Shown piece after piece: positions 40,282-48,896 of a stretch of DNA of 64,000 nucleotides. The DNA comes from Granulicella tundricola MP5ACTX9. GTDB taxonomy: Bacteria; Acidobacteriota; Terriglobia; Terriglobales; Acidobacteriaceae. A model generated the notes under the pieces. That model did no database searches. It saw nothing but the letters and a program-made list of their open reading frames with translations, and was not told where the DNA came from. Both the position numbers and the translations under genes were made by a program. Within the stretch, counting starts at the first letter, position 1. Every line of letters begins with the position of its first letter. The stretch covers positions 62,001 to 126,000 of the forward strand of contig NC_015057.1 of the NCBI RefSeq assembly GCF_000178975.2. The letters are read 5' to 3'.

Positions 40282-40565
40282 TGCACTGCTCCTTATCCAG
40301 TCAGTCTCATTCCATTAGCTGACCAGTCGATACTGCAGCGGATCAGTCTTTCGAAGCGGGTGCTTATCATTCGTTGCCGGGACACGACACGATGCAGAGA
40401 TTCAGTGCAGGATCACGAGCATGACAACACCTCCGAGCAACACGAGTGCTGGGATCCAAAACTGGATGTCCGTAAGGATTGCCTTGACCGTCTCCGATCC
40501 GTTCATTTTGGAAGGCATACAGAAAGACTCCGATAAGGGGCGCGTGCGGAAGCGGGATGATCTCC

Positions 40566-40578
40566 GGTAGCGCTAACG
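40566..40578. promoter_or_regulatory. LacI-type operator candidate 1
   Basis: GGTAGCGCTAACG contains the perfect palindrome TAGCGCTA (40568-40575) and differs by one base from the TTAGCGCTAA site at 45101. It lies in the divergent region between the permease and the inositol oxygenase. LacI-family operators typically centre on a CG step. Confidence 0.6.
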
Positions 40579-40675
40579 TCGCGCAACCATAGCCACTTCG
40601 ATTCATGGATGTCAAGTAGACAAATGAGTCAGCATTGCTTTGACGCTTGCGAGTGGCAGATCGGACATGGTATAC

Positions 40676-40687
40676 GTTAGCGGTAAC
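40676..40687. promoter_or_regulatory. LacI-type operator candidate 2
   Basis: GTTAGCGGTAAC, 58 bp before the inositol oxygenase ATG. It is an inverted repeat around a central CG with one mismatch to the site at 45101. Its position suggests that it overlaps the promoter, so binding would repress. Confidence 0.6.
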
Positions 40688-40744
40688 GGGAATGGCTGGC
40701 AGCCGAATGCAAATAGTTATCCAGCCCCAAGGAGTCTGACCAAT

Positions 40745-41605
40745 ATGAGCACAGCGCCAGTAATCCCCACCGGCCCCCTCCATGACCTCGACGATTGGGA
40801 CGACTTTCTGGAAGGCCGCTACAAGGAAGGTAAGTCTGAATCAGAGTTTCGCCAGTATGATGCCACCGCCACACCGGGTGTAGCGGAATTCTACCGGCTT
40901 AACCATGAGAACCAGACCGTCGACTACGTCCTAGAGAAAGAGAAGGCCTACTTCTCCTTGAAGAAGGGACAGAAAACGATATGGGAAGCGGCCGAGTTTT
41001 TAAACACTCTAGTGGACGACAGCGATCCGGACACAGACCTGACCCAAATTGAGCATCTCCTGCAGACGTCAGAAGCGATTCGCCGCGATGGGCATCCGCG
41101 ATGGATGGTGCTGACCGGATTCATCCATGACCTGGGTAAATGTCTCTGCCTTTACGGCGAACCCCAGTGGGGCGTGGTGGGCGATACGTTCCCGGTAGGC
41201 TGCGCATGGTCCAAGGACATCGTGTTCCCGGAATACTTCGCCAATAACCCGGATCGGCACAACACGCTTTACCAGAGTAAATACGGCATTTATGAACCAA
41301 AGTGTGGGCTTGAGAATCTGCATATGTCGTTCGGGCATGACGGCTACATCGGCGAGGTGATGAAGAACTACCTGCGCGATGAATCGCTGTACATGTTGCG
41401 TTTCCACTCGTTCTATCCGTGGCATCGGCACGGCGCGTACGACCACCTGTGCAATGACAAAGACCGCGCGATGCTGGAGTGGGTGCTCAAGTTCAATCAG
41501 TACGACCTCTACTCCAAGGGCCACACGAAGCCGAACATAGTTGAATTAAAGCCCTATTACGACGACTTGTTTGCCGAGTTCCTGCCGCCTACCCTGGCCT
41601 GGTAA
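40745..41605 (+). CDS. Myo-inositol oxygenase (MIOX)
   Basis: 286 residues from the ATG at 40745, with AAGGAG 10 bp upstream; longer in-frame starts lack a ribosome site. The enzyme opens myo-inositol with O2 to D-glucuronate using a di-iron centre. All six iron ligands of the family can be placed: His 117 (GHPRW), His 128 and Asp 129 (GFIHDLGK), His 198 (MSFGHDGY), His 221 (RFHSFYPWH) and Asp 254 (FNQYDLYSKG). The blocks GEPQWGVVGDTFPVGC and the C-terminal PP.LAW closely follow animal and plant MIOX. No leader is seen, so it is cytoplasmic. MIOX is uncommon in bacteria. It probably depends on the LacI-type regulator at 43989 through the sites at 40566 and 40676. Confidence 0.96.
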   Translation: MSTAPVIPTGPLHDLDDWDDFLEGRYKEGKSESEFRQYDATATPGVAEFYRLNHENQTVDYVLEKEKAYFSLKKGQKTIWEAAEFLNTLVDDSDPDTDLTQIEHLLQTSEAIRRDGHPRWMVLTGFIHDLGKCLCLYGEPQWGVVGDTFPVGCAWSKDIVFPEYFANNPDRHNTLYQSKYGIYEPKCGLENLHMSFGHDGYIGEVMKNYLRDESLYMLRFHSFYPWHRHGAYDHLCNDKDRAMLEWVLKFNQYDLYSKGHTKPNIVELKPYYDDLFAEFLPPTLAW

Positions 41606-41619
41606 GACATGGACCCCCG

Positions 41620-41654
41620 ATCCGCCGCGTGCCCTGCTTTCGCGGCGGATTTTG
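41620..41654. terminator. Terminator between MIOX and GH92 genes
   Basis: ATCCGCCGCG (41620-41629) pairs perfectly with CGCGGCGGAT (41641-41650), followed by TTTT. It lies between the stops of two convergent genes. Confidence 0.82.
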
Positions 41655-41667
41655 GGGCTGGCTTCTT

Positions 41668-43899
41668 TTATTGTGACACCTTCGCCACGATAGGGGCTGC
41701 CCGCCATGCGCTGGCCCATGTAGACGGTCGCGGCCCCATTACAAAGTGCAGCGAGGCTCCGGCTTGGATCTGTTCCCACGTGATGAGGGGCACTGTAAGG
41801 GGCTTGGCGTTCAACGTCGCGGACTGAATATACACATTGGTCGCCGAATTGTTTTCCGCCTCGACCTGGAGTTGCTTTCCGTTCGCCAACCGGAGCGTTA
41901 TCCTTGCGTATAAAGGGCTGCCAATCATGTAGTCGCCGCTGGCTGGATTCACGGGATAGAATCCGAGCGCTGTAAACAACAGCCATGCGGACATCTGTCC
42001 ACAATCATCATCGCCGTCCAATCCCCCGGGGCCGGCAGCATACTCTTTTGCAGCGATGCTGCGCACCATCGCCTGCGTCTTCCAGGGCTGGCCGCCGAAA
42101 TCATAGAGATAGCCATAGTGGTGGCTGGGTTCGTTCCGATGCACATTGTGCCCGCCACTAAAGTGCTGATCAAGTTTGCTGTCATACGCAGCCGCGCCGC
42201 CCATCAGTGCGAGCAGGCCCGCCTGATCATGAAGAGCAGACCATGTGTACGCCCACGCGTCGCCTTCGGTCCAACCCGCGCGTGAGCGATTCTCAAGCGT
42301 GTCCTCAGAGCTCCCGAGCGGTGCCCACGTACCATCCGACTTTCGTCCATTCATCAACCCGATCGCAGGGTTGTAGAGGCTCCGATTGTTGAGGGATCTA
42401 TGCAGAAAGAACTGATAGTCCTCTTCCCTTCCCGTCAGCCGGGCTACCTGTGCGACGCACCAGTCATCATAGCTGTCTTCCAAGGTGTTAGAGGCTGACT
42501 CATCGGTCGTATCGGTCGGGATGAAGCCAAGCTGCTTGTAGTAGGTCAGCCCTGCGCGAGCCTCATACGGCGTATGTTCCTCACGATCAAGCCAGCGCCG
42601 CGCCGTATCCCCGTCCGGCGGGGTCATCGCATCCTTGTACACGGCATTCCATGCAAGCTCACGGTCAAACCCGTGGAATCCCTTGCGAAAAGCCTCAGCG
42701 ACCAGCGAGTCAGCGTGTGTGGCAATCATGATGTTTGTGTAGCTGGGATTCGGCCACTTGGGCATCCAGCCTCCCTCACGAAAGTCCTGGAGCAGAGCGG
42801 TGATCATGCCGTCGATACGTTCCGGCACAAGCAGCGTCAAGAGGCTGTTCTCAGCGCGGAATGTATCCCAGATTGAGAATGCAGTGTAGCTCTCACCAGT
42901 GTGGATCTGATCATCGAAGGCGCTGTAATAACGCCCGTACTCGGAGAAGGTTCGGGGATAGAGCAACGCGTGGTAAAGCGCGGTGTAGAGCCGCGACTTC
43001 TCTGCGTCCGTGGCTCCTTCTACCTGTATGGCGCTCAGTTTCTCATTCCAAGCGGCGCGAAGACGTTGCGCCGCGGTCTCAAAGTCCCAGCCCGGAATTT
43101 CCCGGCGAATGTTCTCCCGCGCCTGATCGACGCTGAGGAAGGACGTGCCTACGCGCATCAGCAGACTGGAGCCAGGTGCGAACTCCGCATAGGCACCCCG
43201 GGAGGCCTGATCGCCGGTCTGCTCCATGCCGTACGTCTCTGTCTTCAGCGGTGCCGTCTCAAACTGGACGACGAAGTAGCCTTTGAAGTTGGGCAGCTTC
43301 ATAGGCCCAAGGTGAGAATCCATGCGGTCTGCGTTATAACCGGAGATCTCACCAGCTCGCGGGCTTAGGAAGGCTCCCCCTGCAACCCCAGGCCGCGATG
43401 CCTCCACAAGGACGCGCGCCGTGATGTCTGACGGAAAGGTGAAGCGGAACATGGCGCAGCGCGTGGTTGCAGTCAACTCAGCACGTAAATTACCGTGATC
43501 GCCGGCGCTCAGAATAACGCTGTAACGATCGGGCTGTGCTTTCTCATTCTCATGCCGCATGGGCATCGCGCGCTCATTAGCAGCGATCCGCAGTGGCCCC
43601 ACCTGAGGCACGACCGTGACGTAGCCGTAATCGCCCATCCAAATGGCGGGCTGGTGCGTGCCAATAAAGCCGGAGACGGTTGCGTCGTCGTAGTTGTAGG
43701 ACGTTACGCTAATCTTGTTCTGGCGCGTTTGTGGCGTCCAATTTGTCATGCCGAACGGAGGCGTGACAAATGGCATCGTACCCCCGTAGCCTAACGCACT
43801 CTTCTCTGTTCCGATGAGCGGATTCACGTAGGAGACCGCGTCCCGCTGCGCGAACATCGGAGAGGCCGCAATGACGAACAGGAGGAGGCTCTTGCGCAT
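41668..43899 (-). CDS. Secreted GH92 alpha-mannosidase
   Basis: About 743 residues from the ATG at 43899, which gives a clean signal peptide (MRKSLLLFVIAASPMFAQ); an upstream in-frame ATG at 43977 would bury it. The family starts with VNPLIGTEKSALGYGGTMPFVTPPFGMTNWTPQTRQ and has the C-terminal signature DDDCGQMSAWLLFTALGFYPVNPASGDYMIGSP, both standard for GH92. GH92 enzymes are Ca-dependent exo-alpha-mannosidases, mostly alpha-1,2, acting on mannans, N-glycans and mannosylated lipids. It is divergent from the LacI-type regulator with 89 bp between, a usual arrangement for a controlled target. Confidence 0.94.
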   Translation of the reverse strand: MRKSLLLFVIAASPMFAQRDAVSYVNPLIGTEKSALGYGGTMPFVTPPFGMTNWTPQTRQNKISVTSYNYDDATVSGFIGTHQPAIWMGDYGYVTVVPQVGPLRIAANERAMPMRHENEKAQPDRYSVILSAGDHGNLRAELTATTRCAMFRFTFPSDITARVLVEASRPGVAGGAFLSPRAGEISGYNADRMDSHLGPMKLPNFKGYFVVQFETAPLKTETYGMEQTGDQASRGAYAEFAPGSSLLMRVGTSFLSVDQARENIRREIPGWDFETAAQRLRAAWNEKLSAIQVEGATDAEKSRLYTALYHALLYPRTFSEYGRYYSAFDDQIHTGESYTAFSIWDTFRAENSLLTLLVPERIDGMITALLQDFREGGWMPKWPNPSYTNIMIATHADSLVAEAFRKGFHGFDRELAWNAVYKDAMTPPDGDTARRWLDREEHTPYEARAGLTYYKQLGFIPTDTTDESASNTLEDSYDDWCVAQVARLTGREEDYQFFLHRSLNNRSLYNPAIGLMNGRKSDGTWAPLGSSEDTLENRSRAGWTEGDAWAYTWSALHDQAGLLALMGGAAAYDSKLDQHFSGGHNVHRNEPSHHYGYLYDFGGQPWKTQAMVRSIAAKEYAAGPGGLDGDDDCGQMSAWLLFTALGFYPVNPASGDYMIGSPLYARITLRLANGKQLQVEAENNSATNVYIQSATLNAKPLTVPLITWEQIQAGASLHFVMGPRPSTWASAWRAAPIVAKVSQ

Positions 43900-43988
43900 G
43901 AGGTCGAAGTATAAGGGCGTGCATCTGCTTTGTGCAAAGGCATCGTGATGTAAAGAGTAGCTCGGAACAGGATTCACCAGGAGCGTTC

Positions 43989-45035
43989 ATGGCCGTTCGA
44001 TTGAAAGACATTGCGCATGATCTTGGCGTTTCCACGGTAACCGTATCCAAGGTAGCGCGCGGCAGCTTGGACGTCAGTGATGCAACCCGAAAGCGAGTTT
44101 TGAAGCGCATGGCTGAGCTGAATTACAGGCCCAATCTGGTGGCGCGCGGGCTCGCCAGCGGCCGGACGTACACGATGGGGCTCGTCGTTCCTGACCTGGT
44201 GCATCCGTACTTTGCGGAGTTCGCCAAGGCGCTCAGCGGTATACTCCGCACCAATAGCCGAGCTCTGGTTATCACCTCTTCTGAAGAGGATCCAGAGGTG
44301 GAGCACGAGGAGATTCGCAACCTCTTGAGCCGTGGCGTCGATGTGTTGATGATCGCCTCCTGTCAGACGAATCTCAGAAACTTCTTCGAACTTGGCGTGA
44401 ATCGGACACCCTACCTGCTCTTCGATCGGAACTTTCCCAACCTCATAGCAAACTTCGTCGGTTCCGACGATGTGGCCATCGGAGAAATGGCCACCCGGCA
44501 TCTGCTGGAGCTCGGTCGGCGCCGTATCGCGCATATCGGCGCGCGAAATTCGAGTCCCTCGTTTGACCGATTGCGTGGCTATCAAAATGTGCTGGTGGAG
44601 GCAGGACTTTCCACCTCGGATCGACTCGTCATTCAACGAGAGCGTGTCGAAGAAACCGGTGACGCGATGGGGGCGCAGATGATGAAGTTGCTCCTGAAGC
44701 TGAAGCCCCGCCCTGACGCCGTGTTCTGCTACAACGACCTGACGGCGATCGGCGCGATCGAGGCGATCCTCGAAGCTGGCCTGAGCGTGCCCGAAGATAT
44801 CGCAATCATTGGCTGCGGCAATCTCCGCTATGCCAACTATCTCCGTGTGCCGCTGAGCTCCATCGACCAAGGCGCGTCTGAACTGGGGCGGCTCGCTGGT
44901 GGGCTTGCTCTTGAGTTATCCGCAATGCCTGATCAGGAAGCTCAAAGCATACGAGTGCCCCCTAGACTCGTGGCACGTGCATCAACATTGGGCAAAGTTT
45001 CACCGAAGAAAAAAGAGCTTAGCGTCCGTCTTTAG
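43989..45035 (+). CDS. LacI-family transcriptional regulator
   Basis: 348 residues from the ATG at 43989. The N-terminal LacI helix-turn-helix is VRLKDIAHDLGVSTVTVSKVARGSLDVSDATRKRVLKRMAELNYRPN, followed by the hinge and a periplasmic-binding-protein-like ligand domain (YTMGLVVPDLVHPYFAEFAKALSGIL...GCGNLRYANYLRVPLSSIDQ). It sits centrally between GH92, MIOX and permease on the left and a TonB receptor and PI-PLC-like gene on the right. Matching palindromes in front of MIOX and of the receptor suggest that it controls both arms. The inducer could be inositol, an inositol phosphate or mannose. Confidence 0.93.
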   Translation: MAVRLKDIAHDLGVSTVTVSKVARGSLDVSDATRKRVLKRMAELNYRPNLVARGLASGRTYTMGLVVPDLVHPYFAEFAKALSGILRTNSRALVITSSEEDPEVEHEEIRNLLSRGVDVLMIASCQTNLRNFFELGVNRTPYLLFDRNFPNLIANFVGSDDVAIGEMATRHLLELGRRRIAHIGARNSSPSFDRLRGYQNVLVEAGLSTSDRLVIQRERVEETGDAMGAQMMKLLLKLKPRPDAVFCYNDLTAIGAIEAILEAGLSVPEDIAIIGCGNLRYANYLRVPLSSIDQGASELGRLAGGLALELSAMPDQEAQSIRVPPRLVARASTLGKVSPKKKELSVRL

Positions 45036-45100
45036 CGCGCTTGGGCTCTCATCTGACTGCAGATGACACACTAAGCTGAAAATGTGACTTTCACTTTACG

Positions 45101-45149
45101 TTAGCGCTAAACATTCCGATTGACAGTCGGTGCCCACCCCGTGTACCGT
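45101..45149 (+). promoter_or_regulatory. LacI-type operator and promoter of the TonB receptor
   Basis: TTAGCGCTAA at 45101-45110 is a perfect 10-bp palindrome. Ten bases later a TTGACA -35 hexamer (45120-45125) and, after 18 bp, TACCGT (45144-45149) form a plausible promoter about 105 bp before the receptor ATG. The operator thus lies just upstream of the -35. Confidence 0.65.
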
Positions 45150-45253
45150 TCGTCCGCTCAGACAAATGCAATGTTGCTCCGATCGTAATCAAGCCACTTA
45201 CCGTCGGGTTTATTTCCGTGAATTACTTGACGCAAAGCAACGGGTGAAGCTTT

Positions 45254-48200
45254 ATGACGAAGAATAGAAAATATGACGTATTGACCTTGCTAGCGACGCC
45301 TTGCCTGGTCCTGACGCTCCTGTCCGGTGGAGTAAGCGCTTCTGCCCAATTTGGTTCTGCCTCTGTCGTGGGCTATGTAAAGGATCCGTCCGGTGCTGTG
45401 GTGCAGGATGTTTCCGTAACGCTTCGAAATGTGTCCACAGGCGTCTCGCAGACTGGCCACACAGACAAGGAAGGCAAGTACGAATTCGACTCCGTTCCCA
45501 TCGGAAACTATCTGATTTCGACAGCGCTTGCGAACTTCCAAGCCAGCAAGACGGAGGTTTTTAATCTGTCCACCGATGCTCGCCAACGTGTCGATGTAAA
45601 TATCAAGCCGGGCTCCGTCAATGAGGTCGTTGAAGTTACCTCCGCAGCGCAGTTGCTTGACACGGAAACCAGCTCACGCAGCGAGGTGATCGGCCAGAAG
45701 GAGGTCGAAAACCTGCCGCTGAATGGCCGCTCCTATGCTGACCTTGTGCTGCTCACGCCTGGTGTTCGCAAATCAATGTTGGAAAACCAGACGGCCTCTA
45801 GCCGGGAAGCGGCATTCAACATCAACGGTCAGCGTTCCGCATTCAACGAGTTCTTAATCGACGGGCTGGAAAACAGCAACTATGGCACGTCCAATCAAGG
45901 GTTTGAGGATGAGAATATTGCCCCTTCGCCCGATGCGGTCAGCGAGTTTCGGGTTGAATCCAACAACTATGCCGCCGAGTACGGTCGCATGCCGGGAGCA
46001 GTGATCAACGTATCGACCCGCAGCGGTACCAACCAGTTCCATGGTGCGGTCTGGGATTACATTCGCAATACTGACCTGAATGCCTTCGGGCCAATCCAGA
46101 CTGCGACCGGCAACAAGCCTGGCCTGATCCGCAACCAGTTCGGTGCCACCACCGGCGGACCCATCCTGCACGACAAGTTGTTCTTCTTCGCCGACTACGA
46201 AGGTGTGCGACAGATCTTTACCTATCAGCAGGCCGCGGTTACCCTGCCGGACTCAGAACAGCGTGCAGGACAATTCTTGCTGCACCGCGTGGACGGCACC
46301 ACATCACCCGTTCCGCTTTATAATCCGCTTACCGCCACTGCTTACACGACCGGAAACATTGCGCCTGCATCGACACCATTCGCGCTTGCCGTTCTCGCCG
46401 CCCTGCCGGCAAACAACGTTACCGGATCGAACGGCACGACATCGCCCACGTATAACAACATCACCAATAACTATAGCAATGCGCCGCGTGGCACCATCAA
46501 CGACGACAAGGGTGACATCCGCGTTGACCAGAGCTTTGCGAAGTGGAAGATCTTCGGGCGGTATAGCGAGCACCGGGCCGCGATCTTCGATCCGCCCACT
46601 GTCGGTGGACCGGCCGGCGGCAATGCGAATTCAAACGTGAATATTCAAAACCGGCAGATCGTCGGCGGCGCAACATGGATCATTAGCCAGAACAGACTTC
46701 TGGACTTTCGATTCGGATACACGCGCAACATCGGCGCAAAAACTCCGTATACCCAGGGACAGACCTCCCTTCTGACGCAGTATGGCATTACGGACGGGCT
46801 GCCGACCGATCCAAGCCTGGTTCGTAGCTTGAATGCGCAGTCCATCTCCGGTTTCACCCAGTTGGGGAACCAGTCATCAAGTCCGCAGTACCAAAATCCC
46901 ACCATTTACAACCCGAAGATCAACTACACACTGGTCCATGGGAATCAGTCGCTCAAGTTTGGATATGAGCAGCAGATCATTCACACGACCGTCAACGATT
47001 TCAATCCCAGCTACGGCCAGGATAACTATGCGAGCCGTTATGCTGCGGGCCCGTCTGGTCTCTTTCCCACTTGTTCCGGGACGGTTACAACAGCATGCAT
47101 CCCGACCGACACTGCGGCAGGCAACACAGCTTCGACCCAGATTCAGGAGGCACAGGAAGTAGCCGACTTCCTGTTCGGAAACCGCTCGTCCTACTCTCTT
47201 ACCAACTACACGGTGGTCCAGTTGAGGCAGCGCTACTTTGCGGGATATTTTCAGGACGATCTGAAGGTAACTCCTTCGTTGTCGGTCAATGTAGGCCTTC
47301 GCTATGAGATCATGACACCGCAGTTTGAGGCCAATAACCGGCTTGCGAACTTCAATCCCGCGACCAACACGTTGACTCCTGCCAGCAACGGAAGCCTTTA
47401 CAACCGGACGCTGGTGCATCTTCCGACGAAGAACATAGCACCGCGCTTCGGATTCTCGAAGAGTGTCGATGCGAAGACCGATGTGCGCGGCGGCTATGGA
47501 TTGGTCTATGTGCAGTTCAACCGTGCCGGTGGTGAGAACAACCTGACCTATAACGGTCCCGATGTGGTCAACGCCACGGTGAACAATAACAACTCAATCT
47601 ACCCAACTCCCACGAGCCTATGCACGACAGACAGCCAGGTGCAGACGCTATGCTTCCGGCAGACGCAACAGGGCTACTCGAACATTCTCACCAGCCCAGC
47701 CTACTTCAATCCACTCAACGTAACCTCACGCTACGTAGATCCCAATTTCAAGACGGGATACGTGCAGAGTTACTTCCTGGGCATACAGCGGCAGCTGCCC
47801 GGAAGCCTGCTGTTCGATATCTCCTATGTGGGCAACAAGGCTACCCATCTTCAAATTCTTGCCGACTACAACCAGGCCAATCCTTGTCTTGCAGCGGTGG
47901 CAAGCACTTGCGGCAACTATCAGAGCCGCCGTCCCGTACCCACCTTTGGCGATGTTGAGATCGCTTATGGCAGCGGCATCGCAAATTACAACTCCCTGCA
48001 GGTGAAGTTTGAGAAGCGAGCGGGCGCCCTTTACGTTCTCAACTCGTTCACCTACAGCCGGGCCTTTGATCTCGCCTCCGGACACCTGGAGATGAATAAT
48101 GGCGATACATCGCGGGTGAACTACGCCAACCCCCGTAATGACTACGGGCCATCCAGCTACGATCAACCGATTGATAACACGACATCGATCGTGTATGACT

Positions 48201-48841
48201 TGCCGTATGGACATGGCCGCCAATTTGGCGCTCATTCTAGCCGCGTGGCCAACGCCCTGCTCGGCGGCTGGCAGGCTACCGTAATTAACACCATCACAAG
48301 TGGCTTGCCGTTCAACATGATCTACTCCAGTTCTTCCAGTAGCACCACCACGTCCCAGCTCAACGGAACGGGAGGCGCCACGATCGGCGAACTTTTCGCC
48401 AGCGATCTGGACAATCTGCGGCCTCAGCATATCGCCGGATCACCTTTGAAGGGAACGAACGTTACGGTGCTACCCACGAGCAACATCAACAAGGTAAACA
48501 AGAGCCGTGGCCTGAGCGGCTATTTACCTGGAGCAGGCCAGTACACCAGCTACGACTACCCCTCTTACACGCGCTACGGCAACGTGTCTGCGTGGGGAAA
48601 TGTTTCGCGCAACAGCCTGCGATCCTTTGCGTACTACAACACCGATGTTGGCCTGCACAAGCAGTTCCCCGTCGTAACGGAAAGGGTGAAGCTGGACCTG
48701 CGCGCCGAAACCTTCAACGTGCTTAACCACACCAACTGGCAGGCTCCCGATACGAACATCTCGGACGGCACATCATTTGGCACCATCACGACAGCGTTCC
48801 CGTCACGCCAGTTGCAATTTGCCGCTAAGGTGATCTTCTGA
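45254..48841 (+). CDS. TonB-dependent Oar-like outer-membrane receptor
   Basis: 1195 residues, intact. Signal peptide (about 1-33, ending SASAQ), CarboxypepD_reg domain (FGSASVVGYVKDPSGAVVQDVSVTLRNVSTG...), plug (SEVIGQKEVENLPLNGRSYADLVLLTPGV; FLIDGLENSNYGTSNQG) and a large barrel with the family's ATTGGPILHDKLFFFADYEG and DDLKVTPSLSVNVGLRYE blocks, ending LQFAAKVIF. It imports a large organic ligand with TonB energy. The PI-PLC-like gene starts 55 bp later on the same strand, so both probably share the promoter with the LacI-type site. Confidence 0.92.
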   Translation: MTKNRKYDVLTLLATPCLVLTLLSGGVSASAQFGSASVVGYVKDPSGAVVQDVSVTLRNVSTGVSQTGHTDKEGKYEFDSVPIGNYLISTALANFQASKTEVFNLSTDARQRVDVNIKPGSVNEVVEVTSAAQLLDTETSSRSEVIGQKEVENLPLNGRSYADLVLLTPGVRKSMLENQTASSREAAFNINGQRSAFNEFLIDGLENSNYGTSNQGFEDENIAPSPDAVSEFRVESNNYAAEYGRMPGAVINVSTRSGTNQFHGAVWDYIRNTDLNAFGPIQTATGNKPGLIRNQFGATTGGPILHDKLFFFADYEGVRQIFTYQQAAVTLPDSEQRAGQFLLHRVDGTTSPVPLYNPLTATAYTTGNIAPASTPFALAVLAALPANNVTGSNGTTSPTYNNITNNYSNAPRGTINDDKGDIRVDQSFAKWKIFGRYSEHRAAIFDPPTVGGPAGGNANSNVNIQNRQIVGGATWIISQNRLLDFRFGYTRNIGAKTPYTQGQTSLLTQYGITDGLPTDPSLVRSLNAQSISGFTQLGNQSSSPQYQNPTIYNPKINYTLVHGNQSLKFGYEQQIIHTTVNDFNPSYGQDNYASRYAAGPSGLFPTCSGTVTTACIPTDTAAGNTASTQIQEAQEVADFLFGNRSSYSLTNYTVVQLRQRYFAGYFQDDLKVTPSLSVNVGLRYEIMTPQFEANNRLANFNPATNTLTPASNGSLYNRTLVHLPTKNIAPRFGFSKSVDAKTDVRGGYGLVYVQFNRAGGENNLTYNGPDVVNATVNNNNSIYPTPTSLCTTDSQVQTLCFRQTQQGYSNILTSPAYFNPLNVTSRYVDPNFKTGYVQSYFLGIQRQLPGSLLFDISYVGNKATHLQILADYNQANPCLAAVASTCGNYQSRRPVPTFGDVEIAYGSGIANYNSLQVKFEKRAGALYVLNSFTYSRAFDLASGHLEMNNGDTSRVNYANPRNDYGPSSYDQPIDNTTSIVYDLPYGHGRQFGAHSSRVANALLGGWQATVINTITSGLPFNMIYSSSSSSTTTSQLNGTGGATIGELFASDLDNLRPQHIAGSPLKGTNVTVLPTSNINKVNKSRGLSGYLPGAGQYTSYDYPSYTRYGNVSAWGNVSRNSLRSFAYYNTDVGLHKQFPVVTERVKLDLRAETFNVLNHTNWQAPDTNISDGTSFGTITTAFPSRQLQFAAKVIF

Positions 48842-48896
48842 TATGGCTGCATTCGGCACCCCAAATGCGACTACCGTCAACCCACGAGGACTCAGG

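Noticed and set aside
40018..40536. Plus-strand frame in the permease/MIOX intergenic region
   Set aside because: Most of it is antisense to the permease; Cys/His-rich composition is a by-product and the rest covers the regulatory region.
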